Positions 9,802-18,222 of a stretch of DNA of 64,000 nucleotides are shown in pieces. Within the stretch, counting starts at the first letter, position 1. Each line of letters opens with the position of its first letter. This DNA is from Paenibacillus sp. FSL H7-0357 (GTDB lineage: Bacteria > Bacillota > Bacilli > Paenibacillales > Paenibacillaceae): NCBI RefSeq assembly GCF_000758525.1, contig NZ_CP009241.1, positions 5,022,001 through 5,086,000 on the forward strand, written 5' to 3'. Position numbers and translations under genes: made by a program. The notes below the pieces were generated by a model that made no database searches, was not told the origin of the DNA, and saw only the letters and a list, made by a program, of their open reading frames with translations.

Positions 9802-9900
9802 CAAGTGGAAACGGCTTCGCCGTCCTCAAAAGGACGGTATCCGTTTCAGCGAGAAATAGAAGGATAATTTATAGCGTGAAGCATACTAATTCTTATATTT
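9802..9900. repeat. Dispersed hairpin repeat, copy A (99 bp)
   Basis: Nearly identical to 35103-35202 over its whole length; differences are a one-base indel in the first loop and two changes near the end. The first half folds into an interrupted hairpin: GAAACGG + GCCGTCC pair with GGACGGT + CCGTTTC around a short A-rich loop. It lies between the membrane protein gene and the orphan frame at 9900-10100, whose stop codon begins on its last base. Confidence 0.85.
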
Positions 9901-10100
9901 TAAAAAAGGTCCCGCCGGCCAATCTTGGCCAGAGGAACCCTTAGGAAACATCCGCCTTCGGCGGCATACTCCATGGGATCAACGAACGCATTATCCTGAA
10001 TCGTTGTTTTCCATGATTTATTGAGCACATTCATATAATAAGAGCAGTGTCCAAAATGATTTACAACGTTGGCCTTACGGGCAATCCAGCGGTTTTCGGC
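9900..10100 (-). pseudogene. In-frame orphan coding stretch after the glycosylase stop codon
   Basis: Directly after the TAA of the winged-helix gene, and in the same frame, 66 sense codons run to a TAA at 9900-9902. The peptide begins AENRWIARKANVVNHFGHCS, continues YYMNVLNKSWKTTIQD and ends VPLAKIGRRDLF. Composition and codon use look like real protein. It has no ribosome site; the only ATG would leave about 41 residues. Either it is the tail of a lost gene whose front was deleted, or the glycosylase-like protein was once longer or is read through. Family not recognised. Confidence 0.4.
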
Positions 10101-11198
10101 TTATATTTCTTTCATATCAAGCTTGGTGAGCGGGAGTCCCAGAAAAGCAGCATAACGTCCGGCAGCCTCTTCCAACTGTTCTTTGAGGACGCCGTCCAAG
10201 GATCTAAAGGGGGATAACATCAGCTCGGCACCTTTTTTCTTGAGGCTGCGTTTCCATATCCCGATGACCTGTCCATCCCATACAATCGTCGGCATAAATA
10301 CACCGTTGTTGCCGGGAACAATTAGCGGAGCGGTCTCCGGCTCAAGGACCGCACTGCGGTCCTTGTAGCCCAGAATATACTCATCGAAACCCGGAAGCAG
10401 ATAGACAGCGGAAGATTTACCGGTCTCTGTTCCGTCACCAGGTGTATTCGGCATCCAGTACTCACCGGATTCTATAACTTCGCTTATAAGCTCGTTGCTC
10501 ACCGCGTCCAGTCCTGCTCTGGCATCCGTAACCGTCATGCCTGTCCACCAGGCGAAATCATGTACGGTTGCAGGCCCATGGGTCGTAAAATACCGCAGGG
10601 CAAGCTCAGCAAGTGATTCATCGAAGGACAGCTCCCTGGACCCGGTTACCCATTCATCCAGCAGGACGAAGGTTTGCTGCTTGCCGTGCAGAGGCCCAAA
10701 ACAAATTAATGCGTTATACGCGCAGTGCCACAGGATATGGTAGCCCCGTTGGCTGGCAGTGCTGATCCCCTCTTCCTCCAGCAGCCGAAGCAGATCAGGG
10801 CGCGTAACACACCGCCCTCCTTTTAAGGCATGATAGAGGATCCTTCTGCAGCGCTCCAAAGTCTTGTCGTCCAGCTCCAATTGTTCCAGCCTGCGTTTTG
10901 TCGCCCGCAGCAGCCGTGGAGCGCATAGCTGAAGCATCCACTTCACATCTTCAGGCGGTACACAATGAATGGTCCCGCGAAGTGACCAGGTCAGAAGAAT
11001 TTTCCGTTCCGTGATGGCCCGCTCCACATCGGCCAATCCTGCCGATGCTGTGCGCAAGCCGATAGCCCAGACCGCCTGCATATAGTCCTGTGCCTGCAGC
11101 GCACCTAGTGCCCTTACGACCTGTTCCGGCTGCTCGAACGCGGGACTGCTGATGTGCTGGTTCAAGAGCCGAAGGCCGGCAATCCGCTTGTTAGTCAC
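10101..11198 (-). CDS. Winged-helix DNA-binding protein, AlkZ/YcaQ-like (HTH_42) DNA glycosylase family
   Basis: 365 residues. The N-terminal part has LQAQDYMQAVWAIGLRT near residue 34, the QxQ-type motif of the HTH_42 superfamily that includes the AlkZ/YcaQ glycosylases which remove alkylated or crosslinked bases. It continues with ILLTWSLRGTIHCV and ends with a beta-rich region holding LLPGFDEYILGYKDRSAVL and VFMPTIVWDGQVIGIWKR. The role in DNA repair is inferred from the superfamily. Start is GTG at 11196-11198 with AAGGAG 7 bases before. An open frame continues past the stop (see 9900-10100). Confidence 0.8.
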   Translation of the reverse strand: MTNKRIAGLRLLNQHISSPAFEQPEQVVRALGALQAQDYMQAVWAIGLRTASAGLADVERAITERKILLTWSLRGTIHCVPPEDVKWMLQLCAPRLLRATKRRLEQLELDDKTLERCRRILYHALKGGRCVTRPDLLRLLEEEGISTASQRGYHILWHCAYNALICFGPLHGKQQTFVLLDEWVTGSRELSFDESLAELALRYFTTHGPATVHDFAWWTGMTVTDARAGLDAVSNELISEVIESGEYWMPNTPGDGTETGKSSAVYLLPGFDEYILGYKDRSAVLEPETAPLIVPGNNGVFMPTIVWDGQVIGIWKRSLKKKGAELMLSPFRSLDGVLKEQLEEAAGRYAAFLGLPLTKLDMKEI

Positions 11199-11372
11199 TT
11201 CTATTCTCCTTTGCTAAAACCTTTTGAAACCATTTCATTCCCCTAGTATATTGAACGGGCCGGTTAATTGTCTATCCGAAATACTACGGCCCAGGCAGGA
11301 AATTGGAAGTTGTCCAGCGAAGCTAATACCAAAAAATGACTTTAAAGCGAGGCGGTTAGACTGCAGCAGTAT

Positions 11373-12287
11373 ATGATTGGACAATATGGAGGGTTTGATT
11401 ACGAGAAATTCCATAAAGACTTTAGAAACGGATTCTATGGAATAGAGGCTTGTTCATTCACCACCGCAGAAGATATGCAGCATTTAATCGAAGAATCGCG
11501 CACCAAAGGATTTCAGGTTGGCGTACATTTTCCGTTCCGGGCTGACGCCACCAGGCTACGCGATCCCCTCCTCCTCTCCACAGACGGGCAGGTACGTGAG
11601 GATGCCTATCAGCATGTCCGGGAAGAGCTGGATGTTCTGACAGCCCTTCATCCGGAATATATTCTTTTTCATTATCCGAAACCTGTGATTCTAGACGAAC
11701 GTGTGAATTGGACAGGATGGCGGTTTGGAGATTCCCGGGAGTTTATCTATGAATCTGAAATCACGCTGGAAGAGCTGATAATGCGCAGCGAGCAACTCTT
11801 TGAATGGCTGAATGCACAGAGCCTTCAGTATCAATTTGTCCCCGTATTGGAATTTGATGCATTAAACAGATATATTTACGACAACGATTTTTTCGAGCAA
11901 TTATTGATCCGGTACCCCCGGATTAAGCTCTGCCTGGATACTGCGAGGTTATTTTTGCAGGACAAGCTCGACCCGTATTTTGACGCCAGAGCCATCCTGA
12001 GAAAGTTTACCCGCTATGCAGGTCTGATCCACCTCTCCAATGTTCAGGTGAATGACAGCGTGCACAACAGCCACTATCCGGTTCTTCCGGAATTAAGCCC
12101 GCAAGACGGCTGGGCACCAATCGAGGATTATTTGCGGATTATCCGTGAGGAGAACAGTGACGTAAAAATCATGTTCGAGCACCGCTCCGACCTTATTTCA
12201 GAGGAACAATTGCAACGCTGTTATTTATGGGTTGACGGAATCCTGAACGGAGCAGCGCAGCCGGACAGCGGGAACATTTCATTCTGA
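11373..12287 (+). CDS. Sugar phosphate isomerase/epimerase-like TIM-barrel protein
   Basis: 304 residues of the xylose-isomerase-like TIM-barrel superfamily. Visible barrel features are FYGIEACSF, VGVHFPFRAD, YILFHYPKP, VPVLEF, LCLDTARLFL, LIHLSNVQVN with an HxH-like HNSHYP downstream, and IMFEHRSD; the E, D, H and E side chains form the usual metal site. The substrate is unknown. The ATG at 11373 has no ribosome site at normal distance. GCGAGGCGG ends 5 bases before an in-frame CTG at 11361, which would add MQQY before MIGQYGGF, so the true start may be that CTG. Monocistronic on this evidence. Confidence 0.8.
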   Translation: MIGQYGGFDYEKFHKDFRNGFYGIEACSFTTAEDMQHLIEESRTKGFQVGVHFPFRADATRLRDPLLLSTDGQVREDAYQHVREELDVLTALHPEYILFHYPKPVILDERVNWTGWRFGDSREFIYESEITLEELIMRSEQLFEWLNAQSLQYQFVPVLEFDALNRYIYDNDFFEQLLIRYPRIKLCLDTARLFLQDKLDPYFDARAILRKFTRYAGLIHLSNVQVNDSVHNSHYPVLPELSPQDGWAPIEDYLRIIREENSDVKIMFEHRSDLISEEQLQRCYLWVDGILNGAAQPDSGNISF

Positions 12288-12463
12288 TGGTCAACTCTTC
12301 ATGCGCAATATTACCTGAATTGACATGAATTTTGGGGTATTCATTGTATTTGTTCATTGCAGCTTGTAATATAGACCCGAAAGAATATTTTTCTATGGAC
12401 AAGGCCATGATACAATATGGAAATATGCGCTTGGCTTAATTTAACATTAGAGGAGTGAAGCAT

Positions 12464-12892
12464 GTGTCTGTTGATGTGTATTTGAATTTCAATGGGAACT
12501 GCCGTGAAGCTGTAGAGTATTATGCTGCGGTATTTGGTACAGAGGCTCCACAGATCATGACCTTTGGAGATTCGCCGCCAAACCCCGAGTATCCGCTTCC
12601 TGAAGAAGCCAAATCCTTAGTCATGCACTCCAGATTGAACATTGACGGCAGCAATGTAATGTTCTCTGATGTGTTTCCGGGCATGCCTTTTACGGTGGGG
12701 AACAATATCAGCCTCGCTCTCGTATCCCGCGATGAAGAGCAGCTCAAATCCTGGTTCAATCAGTTGAAAGAAGGCGGAACAGTAGTCATGGAGCTGCAGG
12801 AGACCTTCTGGAGCAAATGTTACGGCAGCCTGAAAGATAAATTCGGCATCGAATGGCAGATCAGCCACGAGAATGGCGAAGCAGGCAAGTAA
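12464..12892 (+). CDS. VOC-superfamily (PhnB/glyoxalase-like) protein
   Basis: 142-residue protein with the paired beta-alpha-beta-beta-beta units of the vicinal-oxygen-chelate fold. It opens SVDVYLNFNGNCREAVEYYA and ends FWSKCYGSLKDKFGIEWQIS, typical of PhnB-like proteins often annotated as 3-demethylubiquinone methyltransferase-like. No catalytic function can be assigned. The start is taken at GTG 12464 because AGGAG lies 8 bases upstream; the GTG at 12455 overlaps that site. A terminator follows. Confidence 0.85.
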   Translation: MSVDVYLNFNGNCREAVEYYAAVFGTEAPQIMTFGDSPPNPEYPLPEEAKSLVMHSRLNIDGSNVMFSDVFPGMPFTVGNNISLALVSRDEEQLKSWFNQLKEGGTVVMELQETFWSKCYGSLKDKFGIEWQISHENGEAGK

Positions 12893-12919
12893 GAACAATG
12901 CATGTTGATATCTAAAACA

Positions 12920-12968
12920 GAGAATATAGAATCCCGCTCGTTTTTCGCAGGGTCTATATTCTTTTTTT
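12920..12968 (+). terminator. Rho-independent terminator after the VOC gene
   Basis: GAATATAGA...CCCGC pairs with GC(A)GGG-TCTATATTC with a two-base bulge, followed by a run of seven T. Confidence 0.8.
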
Positions 12969-13053
12969 GTGGGCAAGAAATCACATTTCTTGAAATAAAA
13001 AAACAAGCTGAGACGGTTGTTACAGGTTCGAGGGAAGTTAAAAATCTTATTTA

Positions 13054-13067
13054 TTAATGCGCTTACA
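13054..13067. promoter_or_regulatory. Weak cre-like site upstream of the CBS gene
   Basis: TTAATGCGCTTACA matches 12 of 14 positions of the CcpA operator consensus TGWAANCGNTNWCA. It lies 65 bases before the CBS start. May be chance. Confidence 0.25.
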
Positions 13068-13131
13068 TACTAAACTATGGTTTAATTAAACTACCGCTAC
13101 GCATTTATTCCACTGTAAAGGAGTCGAACCT

Positions 13132-13536
13132 ATGGAAATATCCTCTTTTTTGCTGCCCAAAGATCAGGTCGCATTTATTGCTTCCTCCATATCCATGCTG
13201 GAAGCTATGGAGCAGCTGGAACAGCATTATTATTCTGCGATACCCATCATTGACGATGAAGGCAAATATGTTGGTACCTTATCAGAGGGCGACTTGCTAT
13301 GGAAGCTGAAGAACACAGCGGACCTCGGCTTTGAGAATATGCGTGAGGTTACCGTAAGCGAGATCCAGAGACATGTGCATAATGAAAGCGTGGAAATTCA
13401 CGCCCAGATGGAGGATATGCTTACACTCGCCGCAGACCAGAACTTTGTGCCTGTCGTCGATGGCGCCGGAGTCTTCCTCGGTATTATCCGCCGCAAGGAT
13501 ATCATTGAATATTACACCCGGAATATAACTGATTAA
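13132..13536 (+). CDS. CBS-domain protein
   Basis: A 134-residue stand-alone protein made of two CBS motifs: IPIIDDEGKYVGTLSEGDLLW in the first, VPVVDGAGVFLGIIRRKDIIEY in the second. A pair of CBS motifs forms a Bateman module that usually binds adenine nucleotides or related ligands and signals energy state. No enzymatic domain is attached. AAAGGAG lies 8 bases before the ATG. The gene is convergent with the STAS gene, with a terminator between them. Confidence 0.9.
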   Translation: MEISSFLLPKDQVAFIASSISMLEAMEQLEQHYYSAIPIIDDEGKYVGTLSEGDLLWKLKNTADLGFENMREVTVSEIQRHVHNESVEIHAQMEDMLTLAADQNFVPVVDGAGVFLGIIRRKDIIEYYTRNITD

Positions 13537-13548
13537 TTCGTGAATTAC

Positions 13549-13590
13549 AACTAAGGCCTCCCCCGCAGAAAGCGGTGGGAGGCCTTGGTT
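13549..13590. terminator. Bidirectional terminator between CBS and STAS genes
   Basis: AACTAAGGCCTCCCCCGC pairs with GCGGTGGGAGGCCTTGGTT (about 18 bp with one bulge and one G-T pair), loop AGAAA. The plus side is followed by GTATTTTT. Confidence 0.85.
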
Positions 13591-13600
13591 GTATTTTTGC

Positions 13601-13879
13601 TTATAATATCTCAAACACATTGGTCAGCCTTGTTAGTTCAAAGATCTTCAACACATTTGAATTCAAGGATTGCAGTCTGATCGTGCCGCCATTCTCCACG
13701 CATTTCTTATAAGAGCTGACAATCACCCCAAGCCCGGTGCTGTCGATAAACCGGCAGCCGCCGAAATCAAGCAGAAAACTTGAATATCCCGTGCTGATAT
13801 AACTGCGGATATCTTCTCTAAACTTGCTTGCTTCTTCTACGGAAAACATCTCCGGCATTTCAATAATAATCTCGCTCAT
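13601..13879 (-). CDS. STAS-domain anti-sigma factor antagonist (SpoIIAA/RsbV-like)
   Basis: 92 residues forming a single STAS domain. The phosphorylatable Ser sits in FIDSTGLGVIVSS (residues 44-56), as in SpoIIAA and RsbV. Such proteins bind and neutralise an RsbW-type kinase when unphosphorylated and are released when phosphorylated. The ATG lies one base after the stop codon of the chemoreceptor, so the two are translationally linked. The matching kinase (16196-16588) and phosphatase (16604-18031) lie just upstream in the same direction. No sigma factor of the expected type is adjacent, so the final target is not clear. Confidence 0.9.
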   Translation of the reverse strand: MSEIIIEMPEMFSVEEASKFREDIRSYISTGYSSFLLDFGGCRFIDSTGLGVIVSSYKKCVENGGTIRLQSLNSNVLKIFELTRLTNVFEIL

Positions 13880-13880
13880 G

Positions 13881-15890
13881 TCATTTCCCCCTAATTATAA
13901 ATTTCTCAACGAGGAATTCCAGCTCATTGGCCATGGCGCTGACCTCCTGGGCAGAAGAGACGAAATTGTTGACTGTCGCCGCTTGTTCCTCGGTTGCGCT
14001 GGATACACTTTCGCTGTTCATTGCCGCCAATTCCGAGATCGTGCCCATAGAGTCAATGAGCTTGATGATCTGATCCGAGGTAGCAACCTCGTCTTTGGTA
14101 ATCTCCAGGATTTCCCGCACACTATCGTTAATCATCTCCACCGATTCAATGATATGGATAAATGCATGATCGGTTTCATTAACGATCCTCACTCCGCCCT
14201 CCACGGCTTCCGAGGCACCCCGCATCGAGCTCACAGCTTGCGCAATCCGGGAGACCATATCATGTACCAGCGATGAGATTTCGTTTGCCTGCCTGTGCGT
14301 TTCATCCGACAGCTTCCGCACCTCTCCGGCCACCACGTTGAAGCCGCGCCCGTGTTCTCCCGCTTTTGCAGCTTCGATGGCGGCATTCAGTGCCAATAAA
14401 TTGGTCTGCTTGGCGATGGCATTAATGGTTCCGATAATAGTGGAAACTTTGCCGGACAACTCGCTCACAGTCTGCAGCTGCTCTTCTGTCTCCTTGGTGC
14501 TGCTGTTGATCGTATCCATCGCTTCAACCGTATTAATGACCTTGATTCTGCCATCCTGTGCTGCCCGGTTGGTGCTGTCCGCATTCAGGGAGGTCGCTGC
14601 CGCCTTGCTCTGAGCCAGCTGCACCAGACTGGAAAGCTGCACCAGAACCTGGGAGGCATTCACTACCGAATGGTTGTTATTCTCCGCACCGGCGGCAATT
14701 TCCTGAGTGCTGGAGCTGATTTCTTCAATCGACGCACTGATCTCCTCTGAAGAAGCCGCCATTTCTTCCGACATGGAGGTTAGAACCTCCGAGCCCGCCC
14801 TTACTTTCTCAATAATGGCTTCCTGCTTGTCAATCATTGCATTAAAGGAATCGCTAAGCGACTGCAGCTCATCCCCTGATGTGATGGCCGTATGTACTGT
14901 CAAATCGCCATCACCAGCCTGAGCCATGGCTTTCTCCAGCTTCTTGATTGGACTGATGATACTCCGGGTGGTGAAGAAATACCCTGCAAGAAGAGCTACC
15001 AGAATGAAGGCAATAACAACGATCAGTGTCGTATTTCGGATCTCTGTTGCAGACGCCATATATTCCCCGTAATTCGCAGTGGTCGCCACAACCCAGCTTC
15101 CTACAGGCTGAAAGGACACATATTTATAGACGCCTTCATAGGTATAAAAGCCATGGGAAGCTTTGCCGCTTTTCATAATCTGTACAAGCGCATTTAATTC
15201 CTTATTACTGTTGCCGTCCAGATTTTCTGTGAGAATCTTGCCTTTATCAGGATGATAAACCACAAGGCCTGTACGGTCGATCATATACCCGTATCCGCTC
15301 TCGCCAATTTTCACTTCGGCTACGGGCGCGGAAATGCTGTCAAAGACGATTGTCCCGATCAATACACCCTTAATAACATTATTCTGACGCAGCGGATGGG
15401 CAATCGCGACGATATGCTGATTAGTTTCCCTGGAGGTGAGGACATCGCTTATCGCCTCTTTCCCCTGAAGCGCCTGCTGAAAATACTCCCGGTCCTGCAC
15501 ATCCAGCTCTGGAGCTTCAGAACTGCTGGAAAGCAGCGCCTTTCCGTTCACATCAGCAACGATCAGCGATTCAAGCAGCTTGGCGTTGTCTTGCTGGATC
15601 CCGGAAAGATAACTGAAAGACGTCTTTCTTTCTCCCTCCGAGGCTGGACTTGCGGCGAAATCGGCCAGTGTGCTGTTTTTGCTGGCGATTTCAAGATAAT
15701 TGCCTACCGCTTCAAGCTCGCTCTCAACAGACTTGGCGGCTGAACTTGTTGTTGTTCTTAATTCCTCTTCAATTGTCGTTTGCAGTGCATTTGCCGCTAG
15801 TTTGTAAGAGATGATACCGGAAACAAATAACGGCACGCTAATGATGAGGAACAAAAGAATGCTGATTCTAACCTTTAAACTTAACTTCAC
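13881..15890 (-). CDS. Methyl-accepting chemotaxis-type receptor (dCache-HAMP-MCP signal)
   Basis: 669 residues. Membrane helix 1 at about 6-28, a long extracellular sensor of double-Cache type (SGYGYMIDRTGLVVYHPD is diagnostic), membrane helix 2 at about 290-310, HAMP, then a coiled-coil signalling domain with the conserved tip IGTINAIAKQTNLLALNAAI. It senses an external ligand and would normally signal to CheA/CheW. The start is taken at GTG 15888-15890 (VKLSLKVRISILLFLI) with AAGGGGAG 6 bases before; the longer frame has no ribosome site. Its gene is followed directly by a STAS gene, and the MITE-like element lies immediately upstream, between it and the RsbW-like kinase. Confidence 0.9.
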   Translation of the reverse strand: MKLSLKVRISILLFLIISVPLFVSGIISYKLAANALQTTIEEELRTTTSSAAKSVESELEAVGNYLEIASKNSTLADFAASPASEGERKTSFSYLSGIQQDNAKLLESLIVADVNGKALLSSSSEAPELDVQDREYFQQALQGKEAISDVLTSRETNQHIVAIAHPLRQNNVIKGVLIGTIVFDSISAPVAEVKIGESGYGYMIDRTGLVVYHPDKGKILTENLDGNSNKELNALVQIMKSGKASHGFYTYEGVYKYVSFQPVGSWVVATTANYGEYMASATEIRNTTLIVVIAFILVALLAGYFFTTRSIISPIKKLEKAMAQAGDGDLTVHTAITSGDELQSLSDSFNAMIDKQEAIIEKVRAGSEVLTSMSEEMAASSEEISASIEEISSSTQEIAAGAENNNHSVVNASQVLVQLSSLVQLAQSKAAATSLNADSTNRAAQDGRIKVINTVEAMDTINSSTKETEEQLQTVSELSGKVSTIIGTINAIAKQTNLLALNAAIEAAKAGEHGRGFNVVAGEVRKLSDETHRQANEISSLVHDMVSRIAQAVSSMRGASEAVEGGVRIVNETDHAFIHIIESVEMINDSVREILEITKDEVATSDQIIKLIDSMGTISELAAMNSESVSSATEEQAATVNNFVSSAQEVSAMANELEFLVEKFIIRGK

Positions 15891-15945
15891 CGAATTCTCC
15901 CCTTTTCCATTCACAGAAAACAGTCCTCAGAAGAAAACCTGTCAA

Positions 15946-16203
15946 CTATATAGATTGAACTTGTGGTTTTAGAGTACAGGATCAGTCGCAACTACGGTGA
16001 ATATTTGGACTTCCGGCCGCTGTTGTCTTCAAATTTCTTGATTTTAACCGATATTAGCGGTAGAAATCCGAAGACTGCTTATGCTTTCGATGCTAGCTTT
16101 CCTTCGGAAAGCTTTCAGGCGGACACTACCGTTCCTCCAGTTCCAAAATCCCCCTCCGTTGCTCCTTTCCCTTTTCTCAAGTATTTAAGTTCAATCTATA
16201 TAG
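15946..16203. mobile_element. MITE-like element, copy 1 (258 bp, 17-bp perfect terminal inverted repeats)
   Basis: Both ends are perfect inverted repeats: CTATATAGATTGAACTT at 15946-15962 and its complement at 16187-16203. It has no open frame of note. The interior carries a further inverted repeat (GTCTTCAAATTTC against GAAATCCGAAGAC) and is about 80% alike, by eye, to 51864-52083. The right end overlaps the last codons of the RsbW-like kinase gene, whose TAG stop lies inside the terminal repeat. No target duplication is obvious. Mobility would need a transposase from elsewhere; none is in the window. Confidence 0.75.
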
Positions 16204-16588
16204 GACATACATTCTTGCTGATGTACATCGTATTTCGGATCATCTCCACACTATCCGAGAAGCAGCTGATCAAGTACAGACCTCTTCCTCCGTCATCCAG
16301 CAGCTCGTCACTACTGATATCCTGCGGAATAACGAGATCCCGGCCGCCTTCTCCAGAGTCTTCGACCTGAAGCTTAAGCAGCTCATCTCTAAGCAAATAC
16401 CGGATATAGATCGGCTTCGTGCAATCGCTGAGATTCCCGTGATAATACGCATTCGTAATAGCCTCAACCAGAATCAGACGGATATCAAAAGCATAGGCTT
16501 CCAAATCAAGCTCTTCGATAATTCCGTCAATAATTCCCTGTGTGTGCTCCAGTCCGTGAAGCAGCACTTCCTTATGTACAGCGTTCAT
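16196..16588 (-). CDS. RsbW/SpoIIAB-like serine kinase, anti-sigma factor type (HATPase_c)
   Basis: 130 residues with a GHKL ATP-binding fold: N box EAITNAYYHGN (about 41-51), G1 box DSGEG (about 78-82) and G2 box GGRGLYLI (about 99-106). Such kinases phosphorylate the Ser of a STAS antagonist and, when free, hold a sigma factor or other target. It starts 15 bases after the phosphatase stop, in one operon. Oddity: the last two codons and the TAG stop are provided by the terminal repeat of the MITE-like element, so the native C-terminus has probably been replaced. The core fold appears complete. Confidence 0.85.
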   Translation of the reverse strand: MNAVHKEVLLHGLEHTQGIIDGIIEELDLEAYAFDIRLILVEAITNAYYHGNLSDCTKPIYIRYLLRDELLKLQVEDSGEGGRDLVIPQDISSDELLDDGGRGLYLISCFSDSVEMIRNTMYISKNVCPI

Positions 16589-16603
16589 AATTCACCCCTT
16601 GTC

Positions 16604-18031
16604 TCACTGGATATTCAGGCTCAGCCAGGTGCAGTCGTCCTGCAGACAAACGCCCGCAACCTTATCGTGCAAATATTCGTATTCACGGCCTAACTCCGCT
16701 TCTTCAAACAAAAGCTCCATACCGTCGCTATAGAAGCAGAAACGGTCACCCGATCCAAATGCAACAGCCTGCTGCTCAAATTCACTGTCGCTGAACATGC
16801 CCAGCGGAGCTCCTTTGACTGTTATTTGCTGGCCGGCCTGCGCTTTCGGCACATAGATGAATTCGTTGATCCCGGCCCCTGCTGCCTTAAGCACACTGGC
16901 GCCGAAATCGAGATGAAAGCAGCAGCCGGCAATATAATCCTCTCCCAGATACTGTCCCGCTTTCAGATTCAAATCCTTCAGAACCTGAACCGGCTCTATT
17001 GAAGTGAGCAGACTGTCCAGGAACAGCACACGCAGCGCGGAGATGCTTAATGCGGCCGAAATGCCTTTGCCGGTGACGTCACCGATGATTCCGATGACCT
17101 GTTCATCATCAATTTTGTGAAAGATGAAGAAGTCGCCGCTGAGTGTTGTAGCAGGAATGTAGATCTTGTCCAGCACTGCCCTGTTCTCCAGAGGAAAAGC
17201 AACGGCATGACGGTGTTCTTGAAGCTTGACCGCCCGTTCAAGTTCCTTTTTGTTCTCCGTAATATCCCTTAATACCAATTGCAGAGCTACTTCTTCTTCA
17301 TATACAATCGGTACGCCCGAGATCTCCAGATCAAAAATATGTTTGTCATGCCGGATAAAACGCTGCTCGATCCGAAACCGGTCCTTCATGGAACCTTTGG
17401 TTTTTAGTTTTTTATACTCTGTGCTGCTAAGCGGTTCCTCGTAAAAAAAATCATCAATGCCCTTTCCAATCAGTTCCTTCTTCTTCCTGCCGAACATCTT
17501 CTCAGTTTGCTGATTTGCAAACAGAATCGTTCCCCCGCTGTAAACCAGAATGGCTTCAGGACAGAGATCAACCAGATCCCTGTAACGTTCTTCGCTTTCC
17601 CGGAGTCTTTGTTCGGAGCGGACCCGCTCGCTGACGTCATGAATAACGGTGTAGACACATGTCTTTCCTAACATCGTCATGATCCCCGTATGAATCTCCA
17701 CCACTATGATCTGGCCTCCGGCCAACTGATGCCTGTCCATAAACACCTGGTTTCCCAGATATTCTCCGCCGGGCATCGCCTTATCCACGAAGTCCCGATC
17801 CCCAGCCTCACCCTCTGCATTCAAATCCGAGATATGAAGTTTTCTGAAATCACGGAGGCGGTAGCCATAGAAATCGCAGGCTGCCCTGTTCGCATCAACG
17901 ATACTTCCGTCAGCCGGGTCAACCATCAAGGTAATTAAATGGTTATTCTCATAAATACAGCCATAGTGCTCCATACACTGCTGAGGGCTGGGTGCGCCAT
18001 GCTGATTCTTGCAATGTTTGTCTGTTGCCAT
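16604..18031 (-). CDS. PAS-PAS-PP2C (SpoIIE-type) serine phosphatase
   Basis: 475 residues. Two PAS domains come first (about 20-140; the second begins with LRESEERYRDLVDLCPEA), then a PP2C/SpoIIE phosphatase domain starting near IYIPATTLSGDFFIFHKID and containing GIIGDVTGKGISAALS, DFGASVLKAAGAG and the FCFYSDGMELLFE metal-binding end. It would dephosphorylate the partner STAS protein in response to a signal on the PAS domains, like RsbP or RsbU. Start: ATG 18029-18031 with AGAGG 7 bases before; a longer frame has no ribosome site. First gene of the partner-switching set. Confidence 0.9.
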   Translation of the reverse strand: MATDKHCKNQHGAPSPQQCMEHYGCIYENNHLITLMVDPADGSIVDANRAACDFYGYRLRDFRKLHISDLNAEGEAGDRDFVDKAMPGGEYLGNQVFMDRHQLAGGQIIVVEIHTGIMTMLGKTCVYTVIHDVSERVRSEQRLRESEERYRDLVDLCPEAILVYSGGTILFANQQTEKMFGRKKKELIGKGIDDFFYEEPLSSTEYKKLKTKGSMKDRFRIEQRFIRHDKHIFDLEISGVPIVYEEEVALQLVLRDITENKKELERAVKLQEHRHAVAFPLENRAVLDKIYIPATTLSGDFFIFHKIDDEQVIGIIGDVTGKGISAALSISALRVLFLDSLLTSIEPVQVLKDLNLKAGQYLGEDYIAGCCFHLDFGASVLKAAGAGINEFIYVPKAQAGQQITVKGAPLGMFSDSEFEQQAVAFGSGDRFCFYSDGMELLFEEAELGREYEYLHDKVAGVCLQDDCTWLSLNIQ

Positions 18032-18123
18032 TTCTGATCCTCTATTCCCCTTCAGCCTTGAGTTACCATTATATTCATTCCCTCCCCATAAAACCGTGAA
18101 TTCCGACACATTAAGACAAATAA

Positions 18124-18178
18124 CCAAAAAAAATAAACCCGGTCAGCGCCATGACATGCATGAGCAGCTGACCGGGCT
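18124..18178 (-). terminator. Terminator after map
   Basis: CCCGGTCAGC (18138-18147) pairs with GCTGACCGGG (18167-18176). On the minus strand it is followed by TTTATTTTTTTT. Confidence 0.85.
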
Positions 18179-18222
18179 TACCGGCAGTACTTCCAACCAA
18201 ATTACGATCCAAACACTTAAGA

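Noticed and set aside
9917..9970. GC-rich hairpins (GGCCAATCTTGGCC, CGCCTTCGGCG) as a terminator of the glycosylase-like gene
   Set aside because: They lie inside an open coding-like frame and have no T-run on the minus strand at the right distance.
15946..16203. Insertion sequence with its own transposase
   Set aside because: Only 258 bp long with no open frame of suitable size; non-autonomous at best.
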